Shown piece after piece: positions 1-11,414 of a stretch of 64,000 nt of DNA. The position numbers and the translations under genes were made by a program. Origin of the DNA: Nocardioides sp. zg-1230. Lineage in GTDB: Bacteria > Actinomycetota > Actinomycetes > Propionibacteriales > Nocardioidaceae. Numbering within the stretch: position 1 is the stretch's first letter; each line of letters begins with the position of its first letter. Below the pieces are notes generated by a model. The model saw only the letters and a program-made list of their open reading frames with translations. It was not told the origin of the DNA and made no database searches. The stretch spans positions 310,001 through 374,000 of the forward strand of contig NZ_JABJQZ010000008.1 in NCBI RefSeq assembly GCF_013155335.1. Reading direction: 5' to 3'.

Positions 1-58
1 GCAGCTCCTGTCGGGGCTCGGACCCAACCCTGCGCAGACCTGATCCCCCACACCGCAC

Positions 59-64
59 TAGGGT
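59..64 (+). promoter_or_regulatory. -10 box upstream of the thiolase gene
   Basis: TAGGGT lies 40 bases before the thiolase ATG. The same hexamer sits in front of many genes here. In this case it leaves room for a leader carrying a Shine-Dalgarno-like CCGGAG. No convincing -35 was seen. Confidence 0.5.
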
Positions 65-104
65 GCGCAGAGACCGTGCAACCGCCAGTGAACCGGAGTT
101 CTCC

Positions 105-1319
105 ATGCCCGAGGCAGTGATCGTTTCCGCAGCGCGCACCCCCATCGGACGCGCGAACAAGGGTTCGCTGAAGGACTTCCGCCCCGACGACCTGACCGTC
201 CTGGCCGTCCGGGCCGCGCTGGACAAGATCCCCGGACTCGACCCGACCGCGATCGAGGACCTCCTCCTCGGCTGCGGCCTGCCCGGCGGGGAGTCGGGCA
301 ACAACATGGCCCGCGTCGTCACCACCCTCCTCGGCCTCGAGGTCCCCGGCGCGACGGTCACGCGCTACTGCTCCTCGTCGGTGCAGACCACCCGGATGGC
401 CTTCCACGCCATCAAGGCCGGCGAGGGCGACATCTTCGTCTCGGCCGGCGTCGAGACGGTCTCCCGGTTCGCCAAGGGCACCTCCGACCACCTCCCCGAC
501 ACTCGCAACCCGCTCTTCGCCGACGCCGGCAGGCGCACCGACGAGATGGCCAAGGGCGGCCAGGACTGGCACGACCCGCGCGAGGACGGCCAGCTGCCCG
601 ACATCTACATCGCCATGGGCCAGACCGCCGAGAACGTCGCCCGGCTGCGCGGACTGGACCGCAAGGAGCTCGACGAGTTCGCGGTCCGCTCGCAGAACCT
701 CGCCGAGAAGGCCATCTCCGACGGCTTCTGGGAACGCGAGATCACCCCGGTCACGACGCCCGAGGGCACGATCGTGACCAAGGACGACGGCCCCCGCGCC
801 GGAGTGACGTACGACGCCATCGCCGGCCTCGACCCGGTGTTCCGCCCCGACGGCGTCGTGACCGCCGGCAACTGCTGCGCGCTCAACGACGGCGCGGCCG
901 CGGTGGTCGTCATGAGCGACACCAAGGCCGCCGAGCTCGGTCTCACCCCGCTCGCCCGCATCGTCTCCACCGGCGTGTCCGGCCTCTCCCCCGAGATCAT
1001 GGGCCTCGGCCCGGTCGAGGCGACGAAGAACGCGCTGAAGTACGCCGGCATGAGCATCGGCGACATCGACCTCGTCGAGATCAACGAGGCCTTCGCCGCA
1101 CAGGTCGTGCCGTCCTACCAGGACCTCGGCATCGACCTCGACCGGCTCAACGTCAACGGCGGCGCGATCGCCGTCGGCCACCCCTTCGGCATGACCGGCG
1201 CCCGGCTCCAGAACACGATGCTCAACAGCCTGGACTGGCACGACAAGACGACCGGCCTGATCACCATGTGCGTGGGCGGCGGCCAGGGCATGGCGATGAT
1301 CCTCGAACGGCTCTCCTGA
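105..1319 (+). CDS. Thiolase (acetyl-CoA acyltransferase family)
   Basis: This 404-residue protein is a thiolase, which makes or cleaves 3-ketoacyl-CoA in fatty-acid oxidation or acetoacetyl-CoA metabolism. The N-terminal thiolase signature is present. The nucleophilic cysteine is C89 in the context RYCSSS. The NEAF motif, the GGAIAVGHP block and the C-terminal CVGGGQG block (second catalytic Cys) follow in the usual order, and the length is normal for a degradative thiolase. The ATG at 105 is preferred over an upstream in-frame GTG because the conserved region begins right at MPEAVIV and an AACCGGAG stretch precedes it. The MarR gene 35 bases downstream may regulate it, but nothing shows this directly. 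The exact substrate chain length cannot be read from the sequence. Confidence 0.93.
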   Translation: MPEAVIVSAARTPIGRANKGSLKDFRPDDLTVLAVRAALDKIPGLDPTAIEDLLLGCGLPGGESGNNMARVVTTLLGLEVPGATVTRYCSSSVQTTRMAFHAIKAGEGDIFVSAGVETVSRFAKGTSDHLPDTRNPLFADAGRRTDEMAKGGQDWHDPREDGQLPDIYIAMGQTAENVARLRGLDRKELDEFAVRSQNLAEKAISDGFWEREITPVTTPEGTIVTKDDGPRAGVTYDAIAGLDPVFRPDGVVTAGNCCALNDGAAAVVVMSDTKAAELGLTPLARIVSTGVSGLSPEIMGLGPVEATKNALKYAGMSIGDIDLVEINEAFAAQVVPSYQDLGIDLDRLNVNGGAIAVGHPFGMTGARLQNTMLNSLDWHDKTTGLITMCVGGGQGMAMILERLS

Positions 1320-1342
1320 GCCGTTCCGGGGCGTTCGCGCAC

Positions 1343-1348
1343 TAGGCT
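1343..1348 (+). promoter_or_regulatory. Leaderless -10 box for the MarR gene
   Basis: TAGGCT is followed by six bases and then the ATG at 1355. No Shine-Dalgarno sequence is present, so transcription probably starts at the ATG. Confidence 0.6.
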
Positions 1349-1354
1349 TGCCCC

Positions 1355-1846
1355 ATGACCACGACGGGGGAGCCGCGCTGGCTCGGTGATGACGAGCAGC
1401 ACTCCTGGCGCGCCCTGATGATGGGGATCACCCTGCTGCTGGAGCGTCTCGACGACGACCTCCGGCGCGAGTTCAGCATGTCGCTGACCGAGTACGAGGT
1501 GCTCGTCCGGCTGTCCGAGCGACCTGGGCGGGCGATGCGGATGGCCCAGCTCGCCGACGCGATGGCCCACTCGCGCAGCCGGGTGACGCACACGGTCGCC
1601 CGGATGGAGGCGGTCGGCTACGTCACCCGCGGCACGACGCCCGAGGACGGGCGCGGCGTCGTGGCGACCATGACCGACACGGGTTACGACCTGCTCGTGC
1701 GGGCGGCCCCGTGCCACGTCGAGAGCGTGCGACGCAACATCGTGGACCTCGTGCCCGCGGAGGACTTCGCGGCGGTGGGACGGGTCTTCGACCGGGTGTC
1801 CGACCACCTCGTCAACCGGCACCCGGAGTCGGAGATCCGCCAGTAG
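1355..1846 (+). CDS. MarR-family transcriptional regulator
   Basis: This 163-residue protein has the MarR winged-helix layout. A helical dimerisation region comes first, then SLTEYEVLVRLSE, a recognition helix around LADAMAHSRSRVTHTVARME, and a wing region ending in DGRGVVATMTDTG. The DGRG wing motif is typical. Such regulators are dimeric repressors that often respond to small aromatic or lipophilic ligands; no ligand can be deduced. The gene sits 35 bases after the thiolase but has its own leaderless -10 box. It converges on ettA, with stop codons only 3 bases apart. Confidence 0.9.
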   Translation: MTTTGEPRWLGDDEQHSWRALMMGITLLLERLDDDLRREFSMSLTEYEVLVRLSERPGRAMRMAQLADAMAHSRSRVTHTVARMEAVGYVTRGTTPEDGRGVVATMTDTGYDLLVRAAPCHVESVRRNIVDLVPAEDFAAVGRVFDRVSDHLVNRHPESEIRQ

Positions 1847-1849
1847 CAC

Positions 1850-3532
<1,683 letters not shown>

Positions 3533-3539
3533 GCGGGCG

Positions 3540-3545
3540 AGCCTA
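3540..3545 (-). promoter_or_regulatory. Leaderless -10 box for ettA
   Basis: On the minus strand TAGGCT is followed by seven bases and then the ettA ATG, with no Shine-Dalgarno sequence between. Confidence 0.6.
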
Positions 3546-3608
3546 CGGGGAAGCGACCCCGCCCCGACAATCGCACCCGTCGGCCCACGACCCGTCAGGC
3601 GCCCGGCG

Positions 3609-4010
3609 TCAGGCCGCCCGGGCCGGCTGCTCCACCTCGGGCGCGGGCTCGCTCGCCGGGACCGGGCGCGTGAGGACCGTGGTGCCGAACGAGAGGTCGT
3701 GGCCCACCGCGGAGGCGACGACCTCGAAGGACGTCTGCGGCTTTCCGTCTCGCTCCCACACGTCGGCAACCAGCCGACCGTGCACGACCACGGGGTCGCT
3801 GCTCGCGAGCGAGCTGGCGACGTGGCGGCCCAAGCGGTTCCATGCCTTGACGGTGTGCCAGGTGGGGGTGCCCTTGACCCACTCGCCGTCGCGGTAGCGC
3901 GTCGGGGTGCACGCCATCCGGAAGCTGGCGACGGCCCGCCCGTCGGTGAGCTCTCGCAAGGTGACGTCGCCGCCGATCCATCCGGTCAGCGTGATCCGCG
4001 TGTCGTTCAT
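3609..4010 (-). CDS. ssb: Single-stranded DNA-binding protein, short paralogue
   Basis: This 133-residue protein has a single OB-fold. It begins MNDTRITLTGWIGGDV and contains GRAVASFRMACTPTR and the conserved block around WHTVKAWNRLGRHVA typical of SSB. It binds single-stranded DNA in replication, repair or recombination. The tail is short (EPAPEVEQPARAA) and lacks the acidic DDDIPF-type tip that recruits partner proteins in the replicative SSB. It therefore looks like the secondary SSB class (SsbB-like in Streptomyces), not the essential one. The start at 4010 is supported by an AGGAGG ribosome site nine bases upstream. It follows two dynamin-like GTPase genes on the same strand with about 165 bases between. 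Confidence 0.88.
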   Translation of the reverse strand: MNDTRITLTGWIGGDVTLRELTDGRAVASFRMACTPTRYRDGEWVKGTPTWHTVKAWNRLGRHVASSLASSDPVVVHGRLVADVWERDGKPQTSFEVVASAVGHDLSFGTTVLTRPVPASEPAPEVEQPARAA

Positions 4011-4106
4011 GTGTGTGCCTCCTGGTCGTCCGCGGCAGCTGGTCCGCCGCACCTGCCCCAAGGCTCCGGCCGACGACCGACGCCGGAGCTTGCGGTCGCG
4101 TCGATC

Positions 4107-4143
4107 CTGTGGACGACGGGAGATCGGCCCGGGCTGTGGACGA
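4107..4143. repeat. Two direct copies of CTGTGGACGA upstream of ssb
   Basis: The ten-base word CTGTGGACGA occurs at 4107-4116 and 4134-4143, 27 bases apart, in the ssb promoter region. Its reverse complement contains TCGTCCACA, one base from the DnaA box TTGTCCACA. A regulatory role is only a guess. Confidence 0.35.
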
Positions 4144-4175
4144 TTCGTGGCCCAGCGCGGCCGAGTGGCGACAGC

Positions 4176-5831
4176 TCAGCGCAGGGCGGCCGACAGCCCG
4201 TCGCGGACGGCGGCGTAGGAGGCGAGCTCGGCCTCGATCGGGGCCACGACCAGCTCCGCCGAGACCTCGGAGATCCCGTCGCGCAGCCGCTTGTCGGCAG
4301 CCCGGGCGCGCGAGCGCGCGGTGAGCGCGACGAGCCAGCGGCAGACGAGGGCGAGGAGCAGGCCGAGGCCGATCCCGCCGAGCAGCAGGAGGGTCGGCAG
4401 CGGGAAGGCGCCCACCTCCGGGGTGGGCGGCTCGGGCAGCCGGGCGTAGGACCCCAGGGTGAGCAGCGCGAGCCAGCCGGCGCCGACGATCGCGGCGAGG
4501 ATCAGGACGTACTGCAGGACGCGCACGACGCCGGCCCACCACGGGATCTTCGTCGCGCCGAGGTCGGTCGCGGCGACAGCGCGGTCGAGGCGGTCACCGA
4601 GGTCGGGCAGACGCGACACCGACGCAGCGCGCACCGCGCTGGCCCAGGACGGCGCCATGCCCTCCCCCACCTGGTCGGCGAGCGCGCGCACCTCGGTATC
4701 GACGCGCGCACGCTGCACACCGGTCGCCTGCGGCACGGAGGTGCGCGCGGCGCCGGTGAGCTCCTTGCCCGCCGAGCCGAGGTCGAGGTGGAGGCGCTTG
4801 AGCGGGTCGGGCTTGAGGCGCGAGAACCACGCGGTGACGGGCCAGCCGGTCGCGCGGTTGGCACGCATCCGGGTCGAGTCGGCCACCGCCTTCACCACGG
4901 TGGGCACCCCGGCCGCGTCGGCGAACGCGTCGTTGAGCGCGGCGACGCGCTCCTTCGACAGGGTCGGCACCTTGCCGGCGCCGGTCGCCGTCTCCAGGCG
5001 CTGGGCCGCGGAGCGCACGTCGGCCTCGAGGCGCGAGCGCGTGACCTTCTTCTCCGCGACGCGCTTGGCGATCATGCCGCGCAGCTCCTCGATGCCCCAG
5101 CCGTGGCGAGCGCTGACCGGCAGCACCGGGACCCCGGCGAGGCCGTCGGCCTCGAGGAGGCGGCGTACGTCGTCGACCATGCCCGCGCGGCGGTCCTCCG
5201 GGACGGTGTCGATGTGGTTGAGCACGACCAGCATCACGTCCTGGTGGCCCGCGAGGGGCTTGAGGAAGCGGTCGTGGATCGCGGCGTCGGCGTACTTCTG
5301 CGGGTCGAGGACCCACACCATCATGTCGGCGAGCTGGACGAGCCGCTCGACCTCGAGGTGGTGGGACACCTCCGTGGAGTCGTGGTCGGGAAGGTCGAGG
5401 AGCACGACGCCGCGCATCTCGACGTCCTCGTCGGCCTTGGACAGCATGGAGTCGCGGGTGACCTGGTGGCGGGCGGGGATGCCGAGCCACTCCAGCAGCT
5501 CCTCGGCGCCCTGCTTGCCCCACACGACCGCGGTGGCCCACGACGTCGTGGGACGGCGTACGCCGACCGCGGCGAGCTCGAGGCCGCTCAGCGCGTTGAA
5601 GGTGGAGGACTTGCCGGAGCCGGTGGCGCCGCCGAGTGCGACCACCGTGTGCTCCGCGGACAGCTTGAGCCGGCTCGCGGCGCGGGCGGCCACCGCGCTG
5701 GCGTCGTCGACGACCGCGTCGTCGACCCGACCGCGCGCCGCCTCGGCGGCGCGCTCGAGTCCGTCGACGCGCGCGCCGATGTCAGAGCTCCTGGTGACCA
5801 GCTTCTTGGCCCCTTCGAGCAACGACGTCAT
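4176..5831 (-). CDS. Dynamin-like membrane GTPase (first of a pair)
   Basis: This 551-residue protein has an N-terminal GTPase domain. The P-loop GATGSGKSS is near residues 68-76, a G3 DLPDHDS is near 146, and a degenerate G4 NHID (the usual form is N/TKxD) is near 207. A helical region follows, then two hydrophobic segments near the C-terminus (around residues 430-455 and 480-500) and a basic amphipathic tail. That architecture suits bacterial dynamin-like proteins, which bind and remodel the inner membrane. Streptomyces has an adjacent pair (DynA/DynB) that stabilises division rings; equivalence here is inferred. It lies 39 bases after the second GTPase on the same strand, so the two are probably co-transcribed. 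The start is supported by an AGGAAG site upstream. Confidence 0.8.
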   Translation of the reverse strand: MTSLLEGAKKLVTRSSDIGARVDGLERAAEAARGRVDDAVVDDASAVAARAASRLKLSAEHTVVALGGATGSGKSSTFNALSGLELAAVGVRRPTTSWATAVVWGKQGAEELLEWLGIPARHQVTRDSMLSKADEDVEMRGVVLLDLPDHDSTEVSHHLEVERLVQLADMMVWVLDPQKYADAAIHDRFLKPLAGHQDVMLVVLNHIDTVPEDRRAGMVDDVRRLLEADGLAGVPVLPVSARHGWGIEELRGMIAKRVAEKKVTRSRLEADVRSAAQRLETATGAGKVPTLSKERVAALNDAFADAAGVPTVVKAVADSTRMRANRATGWPVTAWFSRLKPDPLKRLHLDLGSAGKELTGAARTSVPQATGVQRARVDTEVRALADQVGEGMAPSWASAVRAASVSRLPDLGDRLDRAVAATDLGATKIPWWAGVVRVLQYVLILAAIVGAGWLALLTLGSYARLPEPPTPEVGAFPLPTLLLLGGIGLGLLLALVCRWLVALTARSRARAADKRLRDGISEVSAELVVAPIEAELASYAAVRDGLSAALR

Positions 5832-5870
5832 GACTTCCTCACCGTCCGAGTGGTGCTGTGCACCCCAACC

Positions 5871-7634
5871 CTAGGGGGCGTCATCCGCGCTGCCCGGGTC
5901 GGCCGCCACCTCGGGGGCGCGGCGCGTCGCGGCGAAGCGCAGGTCGTCGACCTTGCGTGCCGCGGCGCGCATCCGCTCGGGGGTCTCGGGCACGACCTCC
6001 ATGGTGTCGAGCAGGTCGGTGTAGCGACGCCGCTCCGCGTCGAGGAGGTCGCGCATGGAAGCCTCGAGCCGCTGCCGGGCGCGCTCGGCCAGCGAGCGCA
6101 CGGCCTGGTCACCGAAGACCGCCTCGAGCAGCTTCTGGCCGAGGATCGCGGAGCCGCCGGCGATGCCGGCCTCGGCTCCGGTGACCCCCGCGGTGTGGGC
6201 GAAGACGACGACCATGAGCGCCACGGACAGCCCGTTCACGCCGAAGGCAAGGAAGCGCGCCGTCGAGCGCTTCTCGGCACCCTCGGTGCGGACCATGTCG
6301 AGCACGTCGGACTGCCAGTCGCGCACCGCCCGCTCGGCACGCCGGCGGAAGTCGCGGGACGCGCGGCCGAGGTCCTCGCCGGCGTCGCGGAGCAGGATCT
6401 GCCCGGCGGCCGTGCTGCGCCAGGAGGCCTCCGCGCGCTCGGCCGCGGCCTCGGCGTGCTCGAGGATGAGCGTCTCGAGGCCCGACTCGACGGCCACGGT
6501 GACCCGCTCGGCCTGCTGCGGCTTGCCCTTGACGGCGTTGACGACCCGGTCCCTGATCCAGCCGACCCGGGTCTCCAGCGAGCGCAGCAGCTCGCCGGTG
6601 CCGACGAACTCCTGCCAGCGGGCCAGCACCTCGCCGCGGAGCAGGGTGCCGTCGGCAGACGCCTCACCGACCGCGGTCACGGCCCGGTCGTAGGCCTCGT
6701 TGGCGTCCTCGCGCAGGCGGCGTACGGCATCGACCTGCTCGGTGGCGGCGTCCGCCACCGAGTGCGTACGACGAGCCAGCGTGCGGATCGCGCCGTCCAG
6801 TGTCTGCTGCACCACCGACTGGCGCGCCTCCTGGTCCTCGGCCAGGGCGCGCAGCCACTGCCGGATCTCCATGACCGACGACGAGGGCAGCAGCCCCATG
6901 TCGGAGACCTCGCCCTCCTCGACGACGAACAGCGGGGAGTCCTTCAGCCCGCGGCTGGCCAGCATCCGAGCGAGGTGGGTGGTGATGGTGTCGACCGCCT
7001 CGGGCGGGGTGCGGTCGAGGACGATCGCCACCGCGGCCGAGCGGTCCGCTGCCTTGCGCAGGAAGTCCCACGGCACCTGGTCGGCGTAGCGGGCCGCCGA
7101 GGTGACGAAGAGCCACAGGTCGGCGGCGGCGAGCAGCTGGGCCGCCAGCACGCGGTTCTGCTCCTCGACCGAGTCGATGTCGGGGGCGTCGAGGACGGCG
7201 AGGCCGGGTGCCATGACCGGTGACGGGACGAGCTGCAGCGCGGCGGGGTCGTTGGTCTGGCGCTCGACCCGCTCGAGCTCGGGCAGCAGGCGGTCCTGGC
7301 CGAACCAGCGGGCGTCGTCCGGGTGGTGCACGAGCACGGGCGAGCGCGTCGTGGGACGCAGGACGCCGGGAGCCGTGACGCGGGTGCCGACGAGGGAGTT
7401 GACCAGCGTCGACTTGCCGGCGCCGGTGGAGCCGCCGACGACGGCGAGCAGCGGTGCGTCGAGGGTCATCAGGCGCGGGATCACGTAGTCCTCAAGCTGG
7501 TCGACCATCTCGGCACGCGCGGCGCGCTGCTCCTCGGCGCCGGGGAGCTCGAGGGGCAGCCGCGCCTCCTGGAGGGCGCCGCGCAGCCGCACCAGGGCGG
7601 TCACCATGGCGGTCGTGCTGTCGGGGCCTGTCAT
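5871..7634 (-). CDS. Dynamin-like membrane GTPase (second of a pair)
   Basis: This 587-residue protein has P-loop GGSTGAGKST at residues 67-76, a G3-like LDAPDID near 142, and a degenerate G4 (VLDRTP). A long helical domain rich in Arg, Glu and Ala follows, with two hydrophobic segments around residues 455-510 (LSVALMVVVFAHTAG and the next stretch) and another helical tail. It resembles the DynA/DynB-type partner of the downstream GTPase. Its ATG overlaps the PrsW-family stop codon by four bases (ATGA), so translation is coupled to the protease. The open frame continues far upstream, but the conserved sequence starts at MTGPDSTTAMV. Confidence 0.8.
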   Translation of the reverse strand: MTGPDSTTAMVTALVRLRGALQEARLPLELPGAEEQRAARAEMVDQLEDYVIPRLMTLDAPLLAVVGGSTGAGKSTLVNSLVGTRVTAPGVLRPTTRSPVLVHHPDDARWFGQDRLLPELERVERQTNDPAALQLVPSPVMAPGLAVLDAPDIDSVEEQNRVLAAQLLAAADLWLFVTSAARYADQVPWDFLRKAADRSAAVAIVLDRTPPEAVDTITTHLARMLASRGLKDSPLFVVEEGEVSDMGLLPSSSVMEIRQWLRALAEDQEARQSVVQQTLDGAIRTLARRTHSVADAATEQVDAVRRLREDANEAYDRAVTAVGEASADGTLLRGEVLARWQEFVGTGELLRSLETRVGWIRDRVVNAVKGKPQQAERVTVAVESGLETLILEHAEAAAERAEASWRSTAAGQILLRDAGEDLGRASRDFRRRAERAVRDWQSDVLDMVRTEGAEKRSTARFLAFGVNGLSVALMVVVFAHTAGVTGAEAGIAGGSAILGQKLLEAVFGDQAVRSLAERARQRLEASMRDLLDAERRRYTDLLDTMEVVPETPERMRAAARKVDDLRFAATRRAPEVAADPGSADDAP

Positions 7635-8749
7635 CGCGTGGGAACCACCTGTCCGGGGAAGGAGATGTAGGGGCGGATCCGGCGCAGCTCCTCGACGTGC
7701 TCCTGGCCACGCACGGAGAAGTCGGTCGGCGCCGTGCCGCGCAGGTAGCGGTGGTGGAGGTAGCCGAGCTCGATGGCAGCCGCCTGGTAGTCCCGCATGC
7801 CGCGCTCGGCCAGCGGCCCACCCTGGTGGTGGGCCCACCTGCGGGCGTGCCGGCGGGCGCGCAGGTCGACGAGCCACGGGATGTCGGTGGCGGGCAGCAG
7901 GCCCCGGTCTGCGGCGTCCTGCAGGGCCTCGGCGAGCAGAGGTCGCTCGGATCGGCGGCGGTAGACCGCGAACGCGACGACGCCGAGGAAGGCGGGGAAC
8001 ATCAGCGTGCCGTAGACGACGAAGAAGTCGCCGGTGCCCGACACGGTGGAGGAGTTCCACACGCCGTGGAGGAGCGCGGCCAACGCGAGGCCCGCGACGG
8101 GCGCGAGCAGGCGCACCCACACCCGCCGCGAGGTGATCGCCAGGCCCACGCCGATGCCGATGAACGCGGTGAAGAAGGGGTGGGCGAACGGACTGATGAG
8201 GCAGCGGACCACGAAGGTGGCCGTCAGCGCACTGGTGCCGCCGGGGCCGAGCCCGTCGGTGCCGTCGTAGGCGGCCGCGAGGTAGAGGATGTTCTCGGTG
8301 TAGGCGAACCCGATGCCCACCATGCCGGCGTAGACGATGCCGTCGAGCACGCTGTCGAGCTCGTGCCGACGCCACCACAGGAGCAGGAACAGGAAGGCGC
8401 CCTTGGTCACCTCCTCGGTGACGGGCGCGACGACGTTCAGCACGTCGCGCTCGGTCGCACCGCCGGCGAGGCCGAGGCCCTGGAAGACGAGGGCCGCTCC
8501 CGTGGCGGCGAACGCGCCCCAGAGCAGCCCGGCGACGAGGAGGTTGCGCGGCTCGGGCTCGTAGCGGTCGAGCCACATGAAGCAGCCGACCAGCGGCCCC
8601 ACCGGGACCGCGGCCAGGAGGGCGGCCAGCGCGAGGGATCCGGGAGCACCGGACAACGCGACGACCACCGCCATCACGACCCCGCCGAGGAGCACCAGTG
8701 CGGCCACCACGATGGTGAACGCGACACTGTCGCGGCGGCCTCGTTGCAT
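7631..8749 (-). CDS. PrsW-family intramembrane metalloprotease-like protein
   Basis: This 372-residue multi-pass membrane protein has the PrsW signatures: a TEEVTKG (EExxK) motif in the middle, then YTENILY, a membrane His in HPFFTAF, and a late HGVWNSS. About eight hydrophobic segments occupy the first 270 residues, with a cytoplasmic tail after. The Bacillus PrsW cleaves an anti-sigma factor within the membrane; the target here is unknown. A TAGGGT -10 box seven bases before the ATG suggests a leaderless message that continues into the two GTPase genes through a four-base overlap. That coupling suggests the protease acts with the dynamin-like pair, which is inference. Confidence 0.87.
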   Translation of the reverse strand: MQRGRRDSVAFTIVVAALVLLGGVVMAVVVALSGAPGSLALAALLAAVPVGPLVGCFMWLDRYEPEPRNLLVAGLLWGAFAATGAALVFQGLGLAGGATERDVLNVVAPVTEEVTKGAFLFLLLWWRRHELDSVLDGIVYAGMVGIGFAYTENILYLAAAYDGTDGLGPGGTSALTATFVVRCLISPFAHPFFTAFIGIGVGLAITSRRVWVRLLAPVAGLALAALLHGVWNSSTVSGTGDFFVVYGTLMFPAFLGVVAFAVYRRRSERPLLAEALQDAADRGLLPATDIPWLVDLRARRHARRWAHHQGGPLAERGMRDYQAAAIELGYLHHRYLRGTAPTDFSVRGQEHVEELRRIRPYISFPGQVVPTR

Positions 8750-8756
8750 GGGTCCG

Positions 8757-8762
8757 ACCCTA
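8757..8762 (-). promoter_or_regulatory. Leaderless -10 box for the PrsW-GTPase operon
   Basis: TAGGGT on the minus strand is followed by seven bases and the ATG at 8749. Confidence 0.6.
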
Positions 8763-8845
8763 ACGGAGCACGCGCGGCGGGCCCGCCTCGCCGCACCCCT
8801 CCGGGGGGCCACCCGATCGCGTCTCTCCGGCAGCGCTCGGCGTCG

Positions 8846-8851
8846 TACAGT
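8846..8851 (+). promoter_or_regulatory. Leaderless -10 box for aminopeptidase P
   Basis: TACAGT is followed by six bases and then the GTG at 8858, with no ribosome site between. It is divergent from the PrsW promoter, about 84 bases away. Confidence 0.6.
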
Positions 8852-8857
8852 GACCGC

Positions 8858-10250
<1,393 letters not shown>

Positions 10251-10258
<8 letters not shown>

Positions 10259-11414
10259 CGCCACGCCGGCACCCAGCCTCACGGTCGTCGACGGGCTGCC
10301 GCGCTGCCACCACTTCGACGCGTTCCGGTGCCGGTCGTGCACGCTGCTCGGCACCCCGCGTGCTCAGCAGCTGGCCGACAAGGAGGCTCACGCACGCGCG
10401 CTCGTCGACTCCCCGGTGTGGCTGCCGCCCGTCGCCGGCGCCGACGCGGGCTTCCGCAACAAGGCCAAGATGGCCGTCGGTGGCACCGTCGACGCACCCA
10501 CGCTGGGCATCCTCGATCGCGACCTCGCCGGGATCGACCTGCGCGACTGCGGCCTGCACTCCGAAGGTCTGCGGGCAGCCCTCGACCGCATCGCCTCGTG
10601 GGCGAGTGACGCCGGCCTGACGCCGTACGACGTCGCGACTCGAGCCGGCGAGCTCAAGCACGTGCTGCTCACCGAGTCGCGCGACGCCGAGCTGATGCTG
10701 CGGCTGGTGATGCGCTCGACGGCGCTGGAGGCGCGCGTCCGGTCCCGCCTGCCGGTGCTCCTCGAGGCGGTGCCGGCGCTGCGGGTGGTGACGATCAACG
10801 TGCAGCACGAGCACAAGGCGGTGCTCGAGGGCGAGCGCGAGATCGTGCTCACAGAGGCCTCTACACTGCCGATGCGGCTCACGACGGGGGTGGCCCTGCG
10901 GCTGGGTCCGCGGTCGTTCTTCCAGACCAACACCGCAATCGCCGAGGCCCTCTACGACCAGGCTCGCTCCTGGGTGGGCGCCCTGCCCGACGTGCGGACC
11001 ATCTGGGACCTCTACTGCGGCGTGGGCGGGTTCGCGCTCCACCTGGCCGGGGAGGGGCGCGAGGTGCTCGGGGTCGAGGTCTCGGTCGATGCGACCGCCG
11101 CCGCGACGGCGACGGCGACCGAGCTGGGCGCCGACGCGCGGTTCGTCGCCGCGGACGCGACGGCGTACGCGCTGGCCTCTCCTGACGTGCCCGACCTCGT
11201 CGTGGTCAACCCACCCCGACGCGGCACCGGCCCCGAGCTCGCCGGCTGGCTCGAGGACTCAGGCGTCGGCCACGTCGTCTACTCCTCGTGCAACGCCGAG
11301 TCGCTGGCGCGCGACCTCGCGCTCATGCCGTCGCTGCGTCCCGTCGAGGCGCGGGTGCTCGACATGTTCCCGCACACCACCCACTACGAGGTGATGGTGC
11401 TGCTGTCCCGCTAG
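10251..11414 (+). CDS. 23S rRNA (uracil-C5)-methyltransferase, RlmC/RumB-like
   Basis: This 387-residue RNA methyltransferase belongs to the TrmA/RumA/RumB group. The N-terminus has the Cys-rich CHHFDAFRCRSC cluster that binds an Fe-S centre in RumB. The SAM site DLYCGVGGFALHLAG is near residue 253. The catalytic region has VVNPPRRG and the nucleophile in YSSCNAESL. There is no N-terminal TRAM domain, which points to the RlmC subgroup (U747 in 23S rRNA), although the site modified here is not shown. The GTG start lies inside the end of pepP, so translation is coupled. Its stop codon overlaps that of the convergent haloperoxidase gene. Confidence 0.85.
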
